This document shows, piece after piece, positions 33,600 to 41,633 of a stretch of DNA of 64,000 nucleotides (the stretch's first letter is position 1; the number at the start of each line of letters is the position of its first letter). The notes below the pieces were generated by a model. That model did not search any database. It saw only the letters and a list, made by a program, of their open reading frames with translations, and was not told the origin of the DNA. The position numbers were made by a program, and so were the translations under genes. The stretch is from Solihabitans fulvus (GTDB lineage Bacteria; Actinomycetota; Actinomycetes; Mycobacteriales; Pseudonocardiaceae). Location of the stretch: positions 186,001 to 250,000 of the forward strand of contig NZ_VUOB01000021.1 of the NCBI RefSeq assembly GCF_008386585.1. Reading direction: 5' to 3'.

Positions 33600-34555
33600 G
33601 ACGCCCTCCCTCTGAGCCGGACCCTCGGGTCGACGGCCGCGTAGAGCAGGTCGGCCACCAGCGTCCCGAGCACGGTGGCGACCGAGATGATCAGGGTGAC
33701 TCCCAACAGGATCGGGAAGTCGCGTTTGAGCGCCGACTGCCAGAACAGCCGCCCCATGCCGGGGAAGTTGAACAGCGACTCGACGACCAGCGCGCCGCTG
33801 AACAGCGCCGGCAGGTACATCCCCAGCAGCGTGATCACGGGGAACAGTCCGTTGCGCAGGGTGTGCACGAGCACGACACGCCACTCCGGCATGCCCTTGC
33901 TGCGCGCGGTGCGCACGTAGTTCTCGTTGAGGTTGTCGATCATCGAGGAACGCACGTACCGCGAGTACACGGCGATGGTCACGATGGCGAGGGTGATCGT
34001 CGGCAGGATGAGCCCGGCCGGATCGGACAGCACCTCGCCGAGGGTGAAGCCCTGCGGCGCCTCGGCCGGCAGGATCGGCCAGACCTGGGAGAACAGGATG
34101 ATCATCATCAGGCCGAGGAAGAAGATCGGCGTCGCGTACGCCAACAGCGACAGCGAGGTGATCGTGTAGTCGGGCCAGCGGTTGCGCCGCACCGCCTGGA
34201 TGACCCCGAGCGGAATGGCCACGACGACCGCCAGCAGCGTCGACAACAGCGACAGCAGCATGGTCTTGGGCAGCCGCTGGCCGATGGCCTCGGTGACCGA
34301 CTGGTTGAGCTGGTAGGAGTAGCCGAGGTCGCCGTGCAGCAGGCGCCCAACATACAGGAAGTACTGCCGCACAAGGGATTGGTCGTAGCCCATGTCGTGG
34401 TTGAACGCCGCCAGTTGGTCGAGCGTCGCGTCCTTGCCAAGGGTGGCCCGAGCCGCGCCGCCCGGCAGCACGTGCAGGATGACGAAGGTGATCACCGTGA
34501 CGAGCACGACGACGATGAGGGCCTGGCCAAGGCGCATGGTGAGATAGCGGACCAA
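33596..34555 (-). CDS. Peptide-type ABC transporter permease (DppB-like)
   Basis: 319 residues from TTG 34555, chosen because AGGAGGGA lies about 8 nt upstream and the first helix follows at once (QALIVVVLVTVITFVILHVL). Permease motifs: PGGAARATLGKDAT, EAA loop NYVRTARSKGMPEWRVVLVH, and C-terminal ESLFNFPGMGRL. The gene is preceded by an extended inverted repeat (34616-34772) separating it from the binding-protein gene. Confidence 0.93.
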   Translation of the reverse strand: MVRYLTMRLGQALIVVVLVTVITFVILHVLPGGAARATLGKDATLDQLAAFNHDMGYDQSLVRQYFLYVGRLLHGDLGYSYQLNQSVTEAIGQRLPKTMLLSLLSTLLAVVVAIPLGVIQAVRRNRWPDYTITSLSLLAYATPIFFLGLMMIILFSQVWPILPAEAPQGFTLGEVLSDPAGLILPTITLAIVTIAVYSRYVRSSMIDNLNENYVRTARSKGMPEWRVVLVHTLRNGLFPVITLLGMYLPALFSGALVVESLFNFPGMGRLFWQSALKRDFPILLGVTLIISVATVLGTLVADLLYAAVDPRVRLRGRAS

Positions 34556-34615
34556 CGGGCGGTCCCTCCTCGCTCGGGCTCCGGTGACGCGCTGTGCGAC
34601 GCCACCGGAGCAGGC

Positions 34616-34772
34616 CGTGTCCCGTGGGTCTCTTTCCTGCTGCGCGGGGCCCAGCCGCCGCCTCGCCGCGTTGCGCCCACGCCCCCATCCAACACCGGGA
34701 TGGGGACGCGTGCGCGCCTTGCGAGACGACACCTGGATCCCCGCTCGCGACGGAAAAGACCCACGGGACACG
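34616..34772. repeat. 157-bp near-palindromic element between dppA and dppB
   Basis: Outer arms CGTGTCCCGTGGGTCTCTTT(CC) at 34616-34637 and its complement GGAAAAGACCCACGGGACAC(G) at 34752-34772 differ by one base. An inner hairpin CCCCATCC (34683-34690) / GGATGGGG (34698-34705) has exactly the same centre (about 34694). The segments in between also resemble each other's reverse complement (GCGGGGCCCAG against GCGGGGATCCAG; CCTCGC against TCTCGC). It looks like a degraded MITE-like hairpin, now acting perhaps as an attenuator that raises binding protein over permease levels. Confidence 0.7.
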
Positions 34773-34787
34773 ACCTCGGTCAGTGAG

Positions 34788-36590
34788 TCAGTTCTTCCAG
34801 GACCAGTCCTGGAAGAACATTCCGTTCATCGGGTCCTGCGGTTCGACGCCCTGGAGCCCCGACTTGAACGTCGAGATCTGGTACACCGGGTTCGGCATCC
34901 ACAGCACCGGCAGGTCCTTGGCCAGGAAGTCGTTGTACGCCTTGAGGGAACTGTCGTCACCGGAGAACTGGGTCGCCTCGATGAGCCGGTCGGCCTCAGG
35001 GTTGCTGTAGCTGCCGAGGTTGACCGGGGCGCCGGTGGCGAAGAGCCGCTCACCGCTGGCGAACGCCGGGTAGTACCAGCTGCCCTGCGCGCCGAAGAAC
35101 GACATGTCCCACGAGCAGTTGGCGTCGGTCGGCTTGCAGGCGGGGGTGACCGCGACCGAGTCGGGCACTTCCTTGATGGTCAGGTCGATGCCGAGCTTGG
35201 TCATCTGCGACTTGATCTCGGCGAACGTCTTGGTCGCCGCGGCGAACCCGGTCTGGCTCGTGACGGTGAAGGCCAGGGGCGTGCCCTCGGCGATACCGTC
35301 CCCGCACTGGTCGGGCCCGGCGCCCGCCCGCTGACAGGTGGTCTGCCCGTCCGGGGCCACCTTCCAGCCGTGGCTCTCCAGCAGCTGCTTGGACTTGGCG
35401 GGATCGAACGAGTAGGCGCACCCGTCGGCGGAACCGTCGGCGCCCGGCTTGCGCGGCACGGGGCCGCAGGTCGGCGAGGCGGTGCCCGCCCAGATGACCT
35501 TGCTGATCGTGGGCTGGTCGATGAGCATCTGGAGCGCCTGGCGCACGTACGCCTGCTTGAACAGCGGCGCGGACTTGGGGCTGTTGTAGTTCAGCTGTAG
35601 GTAGGTGATCGACCATCCGTACCATGGCGAGACCGTGTATCCCTTGGACTCCAGGTACTTCCGCTGGTCGAGGGCGGCGGCGGGAACGTAGCCGTAGTCG
35701 ATCTCACCGGAGCGCACCACGTTGAACTCGGCGTCGTCGCCGGTGAACGGCTTGAGCACCACCTTGGACAGTTTCGGCTTGTCGCTGCCCGAATAGACCT
35801 TCTGCGCGGTCAGCACGACCTCGCCGCCCGGCACGTACCCGTCGAGTTTCCACGCGCCGCTGTTCACCTTCCACAGGGCGTTGCTCGCGTAGGTCTTGGG
35901 GTCCTTCGACGCCGCGGTCAGGAACTCGAAGACCTTCTTGGCACCCTCCGGTGTCGCGGAGAGGTCGGCTGCGGCGGCCGTCGCGGAGTCGGTGTCCCAC
36001 ACGTGCTTGGGGAGCGGCACGATGCGGTTGAGCTGGTTGTCGACGAACCACGCGGTGTTGTAGACCTTCGTCGTCGTCAGCGAGAAGGTCTTCTCGTCCT
36101 TGACCGTGAAGTCGGCGATGTTGTCGGGGAAGCCGCCAGCCCGGTAGGACGCCCACTTGTCCTTGTTGGCGCTGACGAGGTTGTACCAGAACTGGATGTC
36201 GCGAGTCGTCAGTGCCTTGCCGTCCGACCACGTGTTGTCCTTCAACGTGATCGTCATCGTCTTGCCGTCGTTGCTGATCTCAGGCGGGTTGGCCAACGAC
36301 CGCGCCGTGTCGATGTTGTACTTCGCCGAGCCGTCCAGCTTGTACTCGTACAGGTGCCGGTACAGGGCCGAGCTGAAGGTGGCGTTCTCGCCCTGGGTGA
36401 AGCCGGGCGCCGAGATGGGCAGGATCCAGTTGGGCGTGCGGAAGGCGACGGTCACGGTGTCCTTGCCCTGACTACCGCCCTGGGCGCTCTTCGACGCGCC
36501 GCCGGTGCAGGCGACCAGGCCGAGTCCGACGACGACGCTGGCTATGGCCACGGCACCCCGGAGTGCGCGCCGATGAAATCTGCCCCTCAT
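34788..36590 (-). CDS. ABC transporter substrate-binding lipoprotein, family 5 (DppA/OppA-like)
   Basis: 600 residues. Signal peptide and lipobox: basic MRGRFHRRALRG, hydrophobic core, then LGLVACTGG with Cys28 as the lipid-modified residue. The body is SBP_bac_5-like (for example ARSLANPPEISNDGKTMTI and WSDGKALTTRDIQFWYNLV). Captures a peptide-like ligand outside the membrane for the DppBC/DF importer. First gene of the minus-strand operon; its promoter shares the 241-nt divergent gap with the ROK regulator. Confidence 0.93.
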   Translation of the reverse strand: MRGRFHRRALRGAVAIASVVVGLGLVACTGGASKSAQGGSQGKDTVTVAFRTPNWILPISAPGFTQGENATFSSALYRHLYEYKLDGSAKYNIDTARSLANPPEISNDGKTMTITLKDNTWSDGKALTTRDIQFWYNLVSANKDKWASYRAGGFPDNIADFTVKDEKTFSLTTTKVYNTAWFVDNQLNRIVPLPKHVWDTDSATAAAADLSATPEGAKKVFEFLTAASKDPKTYASNALWKVNSGAWKLDGYVPGGEVVLTAQKVYSGSDKPKLSKVVLKPFTGDDAEFNVVRSGEIDYGYVPAAALDQRKYLESKGYTVSPWYGWSITYLQLNYNSPKSAPLFKQAYVRQALQMLIDQPTISKVIWAGTASPTCGPVPRKPGADGSADGCAYSFDPAKSKQLLESHGWKVAPDGQTTCQRAGAGPDQCGDGIAEGTPLAFTVTSQTGFAAATKTFAEIKSQMTKLGIDLTIKEVPDSVAVTPACKPTDANCSWDMSFFGAQGSWYYPAFASGERLFATGAPVNLGSYSNPEADRLIEATQFSGDDSSLKAYNDFLAKDLPVLWMPNPVYQISTFKSGLQGVEPQDPMNGMFFQDWSWKN

Positions 36591-36698
36591 GGCTCTCCTC
36601 GATTGCTGTGCGGGTGCCCTGCCATCGGGCGCTCGGTGCGAAGAACGTATGAAGTCGAATGATGGAAGTCAACAAAAATAAGTAGACTTGCTTCGGCT

Positions 36699-36723
36699 AC
36701 TTCGATCAATCTACGATCGAAGT
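36699..36723. promoter_or_regulatory. Inverted repeat in the dppA-ROK divergent gap (probable ROK operator)
   Basis: ACTTCGATC (36699-36707) and GATCGAAGT (36715-36723) are perfect 9-bp inverted arms spaced by 7 nt. A second, overlapping pair AAGTAG (36680-36685) / CTACTT (36697-36702) lies next to it. The gap 36591-36831 is otherwise AT-rich (AACAAAAATAAGTAG), as expected of divergent promoters. ROK repressors such as NagC and XylR bind AT-rich inverted repeats of this kind. Confidence 0.6.
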
Positions 36724-36831
36724 GATGGGGCTTCCTTCGACACCCCTCGCGATGGTCGATGATCGATCCCGACCACCGCACCCGCCAGACCGGAGCACGA
36801 GTGCCGGAGTCCGGTCACCACGAGGAGAGGC

Positions 36832-37977
36832 ATGTCGGATCCGTCCATCCCCGCCACCCTGCGCGAACAGGTGCTCGACCTGATCGCCAGCGGTGCGACA
36901 ACCTCACGCACCGACCTTGTCGAGGCGTTGCAGGTCGCGCCATCGACGGTCTCCGTCGTCGTCCGGCGCCTGCTGGAGGAGGGCGTCATCCTCGAGGAGG
37001 GCGTCGGTCTCTCCACCGGCGGACGGCGGCCTCGGATCCTGCGCCTGCGCGAGACCGACGGGGTCTTCGCCGTGGCCGAACTTGGCTCCCACCACGTCCG
37101 CGTCGGCCTGTGCTCGCTCGACGGACGGCTGCTCGCGTCCGACGAACTGGCCATCGACATCTCGGCGGGGCCGGCGGGAGTCTTCGACCTGATCGGCGAG
37201 GTGGTCGCCAGGATCAGGACGTCGACCGCGCCGGGACAGGCGCTGCTCGGCGTCGGCGTCGCCCTGCCAGGACCGGTCGACTTCCCCGGCGGCAGGCTGA
37301 TCGGTCCCGCCCGCATGCCGGGCTGGAACGGCGCCGACCCGCGAAACGACCTGAGCGAACGCTTCGCCGTGCCGGTGGTCGTGGAGAACGACGCCAAGGC
37401 CGCCGCGATCGGCGAGTACACCACTCGCGGCGGCGACGCGAAGGACATGATCTACGTCAAGGCGGGCACCGGCATCGGCGGTTGCCTGGTCACCGGCGGC
37501 CAGGTCCACCGAGGCGGCCGCGGGCTCAGCGGCGACGTCACGCACATGCGGGTCGCCGACAGCGGTGAGCGGTCCTGCTCCTGCGGCAACCGCGGCTGCC
37601 TGGAAACCGTTGCCAGCGGGGCCGCTCTGGTCCGCGAGCTGCACCAGCTCGGCCTGCCGGTGACCACCATGCGCGACGTCATCGCCGCCGCCGTCGACGC
37701 CGAACCCACCGTCGTGACCATGGTGCGCCGCGCGGGCGGCCTGCTCGGCGTCGCCCTGTCGGGCTTGGTCAACTTCCTCAATCCCGACGCGGTCGTCATC
37801 GGCGGCGCGCTGTCCAGTCTCGACGCCTACGTCGCCGCGGCCCGGGGCGTGCTCTACGAGCGCTGCCTGCCGCCGCTGACCCAGTCCCTGTCCATCGAGG
37901 CCAGCATCGCCGGCCCGGACGCCGCGCTGACCGGCCTCGGGCACCTCGTGCGCGCGGCCGTGGCCCAACCTTCCTGA
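36832..37977 (+). CDS. ROK family transcriptional repressor
   Basis: 381 residues (GGAGAGG upstream). N-terminal winged helix about 8-70 (TTSRTDLVEALQVAPSTVSV, VVRRLLEEGVILEEGVG, STGGRRPR). ROK body: VALPGPVDFPGGRLIGP, VVVENDAKAAAIGEY, the ROK signature region KAGTGIGGCLVTGGQVHRGG, and zinc ligands in CSCGNRGCLE. Transcribed divergently from the Dpp operon and in line with the M81 peptidase gene, so it probably represses both until a sugar-like ligand binds. Confidence 0.92.
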   Translation: MSDPSIPATLREQVLDLIASGATTSRTDLVEALQVAPSTVSVVVRRLLEEGVILEEGVGLSTGGRRPRILRLRETDGVFAVAELGSHHVRVGLCSLDGRLLASDELAIDISAGPAGVFDLIGEVVARIRTSTAPGQALLGVGVALPGPVDFPGGRLIGPARMPGWNGADPRNDLSERFAVPVVVENDAKAAAIGEYTTRGGDAKDMIYVKAGTGIGGCLVTGGQVHRGGRGLSGDVTHMRVADSGERSCSCGNRGCLETVASGAALVRELHQLGLPVTTMRDVIAAAVDAEPTVVTMVRRAGGLLGVALSGLVNFLNPDAVVIGGALSSLDAYVAAARGVLYERCLPPLTQSLSIEASIAGPDAALTGLGHLVRAAVAQPS

Positions 37978-37992
37978 TGAGGAGCAACACCA

Positions 37993-39462
37993 GTGCCCCG
38001 TCCCCTGCGCATCGCCATCGGCGGCATCCACATCGAGTCAAGCACCTTCTCGCCCCACCTGAGCACCGCCGACGACTTCACCGTCACCCGAGGCAACGCG
38101 CTGCTGGCGCGCTATGATTGGCTCTCGCCGGCCCAGCCGTGGGCGACCGACGTCGACTGGGTGCCGGTCCTGCACGCCAGGGCGCTCCCCGGCGGCGCGG
38201 TCGACCCCGAGGCGTATCGCCTGTGGCGCACCGAGATCCTGGACGAGCTGGTCAAGGCGGGCCCGTTCGACGGCATGCTGCTCGACATCCACGGCGCGAT
38301 GAGCGTCGTCGGGCTGGACGACGCCGAGGGCGACCTCGTGACCGCGATCCGGTCCGTGCTCGGGCCGGAACCCTTTGTCTCCGCGGCAATGGACCTGCAC
38401 GGCAACGTCTCGCCCGTCCTGTTCGCGCACACGGACCTGCTGACCTGCTACCGCACCGCGCCGCACGTGGACGTGTGGGAGACCCGCGAGCGTGCCGCCA
38501 GGAACCTGGTCGACGCGCTGCGCCGGGGCCAGCGCCCGCACAAGGCGCTCGTGCACGTGCCGATCCTGCTGCCCGGCGAGATGACCAGCACTCGGATCGA
38601 GCCCGCCAGGGGGCTGTACGCGCGCATCCCCGAGATCGAGGCCCGGGACGGGGTCATCGACACCGCGATCTGGATCGGCTTCGCCTGGGCCGACGAGCCG
38701 CGCTGTCGCGGCGCGGTCGTCGCCACCGGCACCGACGCCGACGCGACGGCAAGGGCCGCACGCGAACTCGGCGAACACTTCTGGGCGGCACGCGAGGAGT
38801 TCTCGTTCGTCGCGCCGACCGGCTCCATGGACGACTGCCTGGACACCGCGCTGCTGGCGACCGCCGACCCCGCCCTGCGCCCGTTCTTCATCAGCGACTC
38901 CGGCGACAACCCCGGCGCGGGAGGCGCGGACGACGTCACCTACGCCCTCGAACGGCTCCTGGCCCGCCCGCAGATCCGGGACGGCTCGGTCCGGGCCGTC
39001 TACGCCTCGCTCGTCGACGCCGATGCCGTGGCCCAGATTGCCGACCTGCCCATCGGTTCACCGGTGCGGGTGCTCGTCGGCGGCAGGGTCGATCCGCGTG
39101 ACCCCGGCCCGCTCCGGCTCGAGGGAACGCTGGAAGCCGTCGCCGAGGACCCCGCGGGCGGGCGGTGCGTGAGCGTGCGGGTCGGCGGGCTCAGCGTGTT
39201 CGTCACGTCCCGCCGCATGCAGTACAGCCAGCTCAGCTCCTATCGCCGCCTCGGCATCGCGGTCGACGAGGTCGATCTCGTCATCGTCAAGATCGGCTAT
39301 CTCGAACCCGAACTGTTCGACGCGGCAGGCGACTGGCTGCTCGCCCTGACGCCGGGCGGCGTCGACCAGGACATCGAACGGTTGCCGTACAAGAACCTCG
39401 CGCGGCCGGTGTTCCCGTTGGACCGCGACTTCGCCGCGGACCTCACCGCGGTCACCGGGTGA
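37993..39462 (+). CDS. M81 family metallopeptidase (MlrC-like)
   Basis: 489 residues from GTG 37993 (GAGGAG upstream). N-terminal GGIHIESSTFSP, then probable metal-binding blocks LLDIHGAMSV and AAMDLHGNVSP, and the C-terminal MlrC block ISDSGDNPGAGGADDVTYAL, all typical of family M81. The namesake MlrC finishes linear microcystin breakdown. Most members have unknown substrates and occur beside peptide ABC transporters, as here. It probably cleaves an imported, non-standard amide in the cytoplasm (inference). Confidence 0.9.
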   Translation: MPRPLRIAIGGIHIESSTFSPHLSTADDFTVTRGNALLARYDWLSPAQPWATDVDWVPVLHARALPGGAVDPEAYRLWRTEILDELVKAGPFDGMLLDIHGAMSVVGLDDAEGDLVTAIRSVLGPEPFVSAAMDLHGNVSPVLFAHTDLLTCYRTAPHVDVWETRERAARNLVDALRRGQRPHKALVHVPILLPGEMTSTRIEPARGLYARIPEIEARDGVIDTAIWIGFAWADEPRCRGAVVATGTDADATARAARELGEHFWAAREEFSFVAPTGSMDDCLDTALLATADPALRPFFISDSGDNPGAGGADDVTYALERLLARPQIRDGSVRAVYASLVDADAVAQIADLPIGSPVRVLVGGRVDPRDPGPLRLEGTLEAVAEDPAGGRCVSVRVGGLSVFVTSRRMQYSQLSSYRRLGIAVDEVDLVIVKIGYLEPELFDAAGDWLLALTPGGVDQDIERLPYKNLARPVFPLDRDFAADLTAVTG

Positions 39463-39466
39463 TCGG

Positions 39467-40423
39467 GTGACACCGCCGAGCGAATCCCGCGTGCTCGCCG
39501 TCGACGTCGGCGGAACCACGATGAAGGGGTCGGTGTTCGACGAGGACGGCCGAGTCCGACACTCGATCGTCGTGCCCTCGACCGCCGACGACGGCGAGGA
39601 TCCGGTCAAGGCCGTCCGGGCCCTGTGCCGCCAGCTGCGCGACGACGCGATCGAGCTCGGCGCCGCCCCCGCCGGGATCGGTGTGGTCACACCGGGAATC
39701 GTCGACGAGTCCGCCGGCGTCGTGAAGTACGCCGCGAACATCAGGTTCCGCGAGGTCCCGCTCGGCGCGATCATCCGCGACGACCTCGGACTGCCCGTCG
39801 CGATCGGACACGACGCGCGGGCCGCAGGCGTCGCCGAGGCGGTGGCGGGAGCGGGTCGCGGGCTGGACAACTTCCTGCTGTTGCCGCTGGGCACCGGCAT
39901 CGCCGCCACGGTGGTGCTCAACGGCGTACCCGTGCCGGGTGCCGCCTGGTCCGCGGGGGAGGTCGGCCACATGCCGATCCACCCCGACGGAGAACCGTGT
40001 TCCTGCGGGCAACGGGGTTGCCTCGAGGTCTACGCCTCCGCAGGGGGAATCGCCCGGCGCTACGCCAGGCTCGGTGGCGCGCCGGGACTCGACAGCGAGT
40101 CCATCGCGCGGGCCGCGACCGTCGACCCGTTGGCCCGCCGCGTATGGGATGCCGCAACGCACACCCTTGGCACCGCGCTGGCCACCCTCACCCTTGCCCT
40201 CGACCCGGCCTGCATCGTGCTCGGGGGTGGGCTGGCCGAGGCCGGCGCGCAGTTGTTCGATCCGGTCCGCGAGACCCTCCGCGCGGCCCTGGCCTGGCGG
40301 AGCCCGCCCGCACTGCTCCGCTCCGATTTCGGGGCCAGGGCGGCACAACTCGGCGCCGCCATCCTGGCCCGCCGCGCCGCGGGCCTAGCCGTTCCCGACA
40401 GCTGGGGCGCGCCGCGCCCGTAG
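39467..40423 (+). CDS. ROK family sugar kinase-like protein
   Basis: 318 residues from GTG 39467, 4 nt after the peptidase stop. Phosphate-1 loop VDVGGTTMKGSVFDEDG, the family GHDARAAGVAEA block with the catalytic Asp, GTGIAATVVLNG, and zinc ligands in CSCGQRGCLEVYASAGG. No DNA-binding domain, so it is an enzyme rather than a repressor: an ATP-dependent hexose or N-acyl-hexosamine kinase. Its pairing with a peptide importer and M81 peptidase suggests a glyco- or amino-sugar-containing ligand. Confidence 0.9.
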   Translation: MTPPSESRVLAVDVGGTTMKGSVFDEDGRVRHSIVVPSTADDGEDPVKAVRALCRQLRDDAIELGAAPAGIGVVTPGIVDESAGVVKYAANIRFREVPLGAIIRDDLGLPVAIGHDARAAGVAEAVAGAGRGLDNFLLLPLGTGIAATVVLNGVPVPGAAWSAGEVGHMPIHPDGEPCSCGQRGCLEVYASAGGIARRYARLGGAPGLDSESIARAATVDPLARRVWDAATHTLGTALATLTLALDPACIVLGGGLAEAGAQLFDPVRETLRAALAWRSPPALLRSDFGARAAQLGAAILARRAAGLAVPDSWGAPRP

Positions 40424-40477
40424 CCGCACCGCAGTAATTCCGGCGACGCGGCTTCGAGAGATTGCCACACTGGCGAC

Positions 40478-41485
40478 GTGCGAGAGAGTCGACGTGACCA
40501 GGTCACCGCCGCAGGAGCCCGAACACTGGCTTGGGTCGGCGGCACCCTGTACGACGTCGCAGCCGGCTGGCGGTCGATCCCGCTGGACGGGTCCACGGGC
40601 ACCACGAGGTTCATGGGCTACGGGAAGCAGTTCGACGCCGTCACGGTGTCGCCGCGCGGTGACTTCGTCGCCCTGACCTCAAGCACCGGCACGAAAGGCC
40701 TGCTCCTGGCGGCGGACGGGCGGGTGATTCGCGAGGTCGACCGCAGCTACTACCACGCCGAGGTCTACCGGTATCCGCTGGTGTTGTTCACGCTGCCAGA
40801 CGGTCGCACCGCGATCGCCCACTGCCCCACGGACTACAACCGGCTGGAGATCGAGGACGTCCTCACCGGCGCGTGCCTGACCGACTCCGCCGGCCGAGAG
40901 CCCGACGATGTCTTCCACTCGCGGCTGGCCGTCTCGGCCAGCGGCCGCTACCTGCTCAGCGCCGGGTGGCTGTGGCATCCGTGGAGCTGCGTGATGGTCT
41001 ACGACCTGCACCGCGCGTTGACACAACCCGACGCGCTCGACTCCCCCGACGACGGGCTCAATCCGCAGAGACTGCCGGGGGCGGAGGTCAGCGGAGCGTG
41101 CTTCGTCGACGACGACGTCGTGGTCAGCACGTCGTCAGAATCCGACGAGCCCGTGGAATCCGACGAACTGGCACCCACCATGCTGGCCCGATGGTCGATC
41201 ACCACCGGGACGATCCTGTGGCACAGGAAGCTGGACCAGACCGCCGGCGATCTCGTGTCGATCGCCGGCAACATCCTGGCCCTGCACCAGTATCCGCGCC
41301 TGTACGACGCGAACAACGGGGAACTGCTAGCGGAATGGCCCGACCTGCCAACAGGCGACGCGGACAGCTCCATCGTCTGGGACAAACCCTTCTCGGGAAG
41401 CGCACGAGTGGCGGTCGACCACGTCAACCGACGGTTCGCCGTCACCGACGGCGACCACGTCACCGTCATCCACCTCGACGAATGA
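40478..41485 (+). CDS. Hypothetical protein, probable beta-propeller
   Basis: 335 residues from GTG 40478. No recognised family. Repeating blocks of strand-rich sequence with WD40/quinoprotein-like wording (FDAVTVSPRGDFVALTSSTG, SRLAVSASGRYLLSAGWLWH, RVAVDHVNRRFAVTDGDHVT) suggest a 6-7-bladed propeller. No signal peptide. It follows the ROK kinase by 54 nt but is probably a separate accessory gene. It precedes the NACHT gene at 41634 by a 148-nt gap in which I see no clear feature beyond a possible GATCAC/GTGATC repeat. Confidence 0.7.
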   Translation: MRESRRDQVTAAGARTLAWVGGTLYDVAAGWRSIPLDGSTGTTRFMGYGKQFDAVTVSPRGDFVALTSSTGTKGLLLAADGRVIREVDRSYYHAEVYRYPLVLFTLPDGRTAIAHCPTDYNRLEIEDVLTGACLTDSAGREPDDVFHSRLAVSASGRYLLSAGWLWHPWSCVMVYDLHRALTQPDALDSPDDGLNPQRLPGAEVSGACFVDDDVVVSTSSESDEPVESDELAPTMLARWSITTGTILWHRKLDQTAGDLVSIAGNILALHQYPRLYDANNGELLAEWPDLPTGDADSSIVWDKPFSGSARVAVDHVNRRFAVTDGDHVTVIHLDE

Positions 41486-41633
41486 GGGAAGCTCGCCGCG
41501 CCGTCACTGAGCAGGGGCCGCCCGATCGCGGTCGACGTCGGCACTTTGGTGCAGAAGCTGGGCGCGAAACCGCCTGATCACCCTGTGCCGCAGTAACATC
41601 CTGCGTGATCCGTCACGGGCGGAGGGCGCGCGG

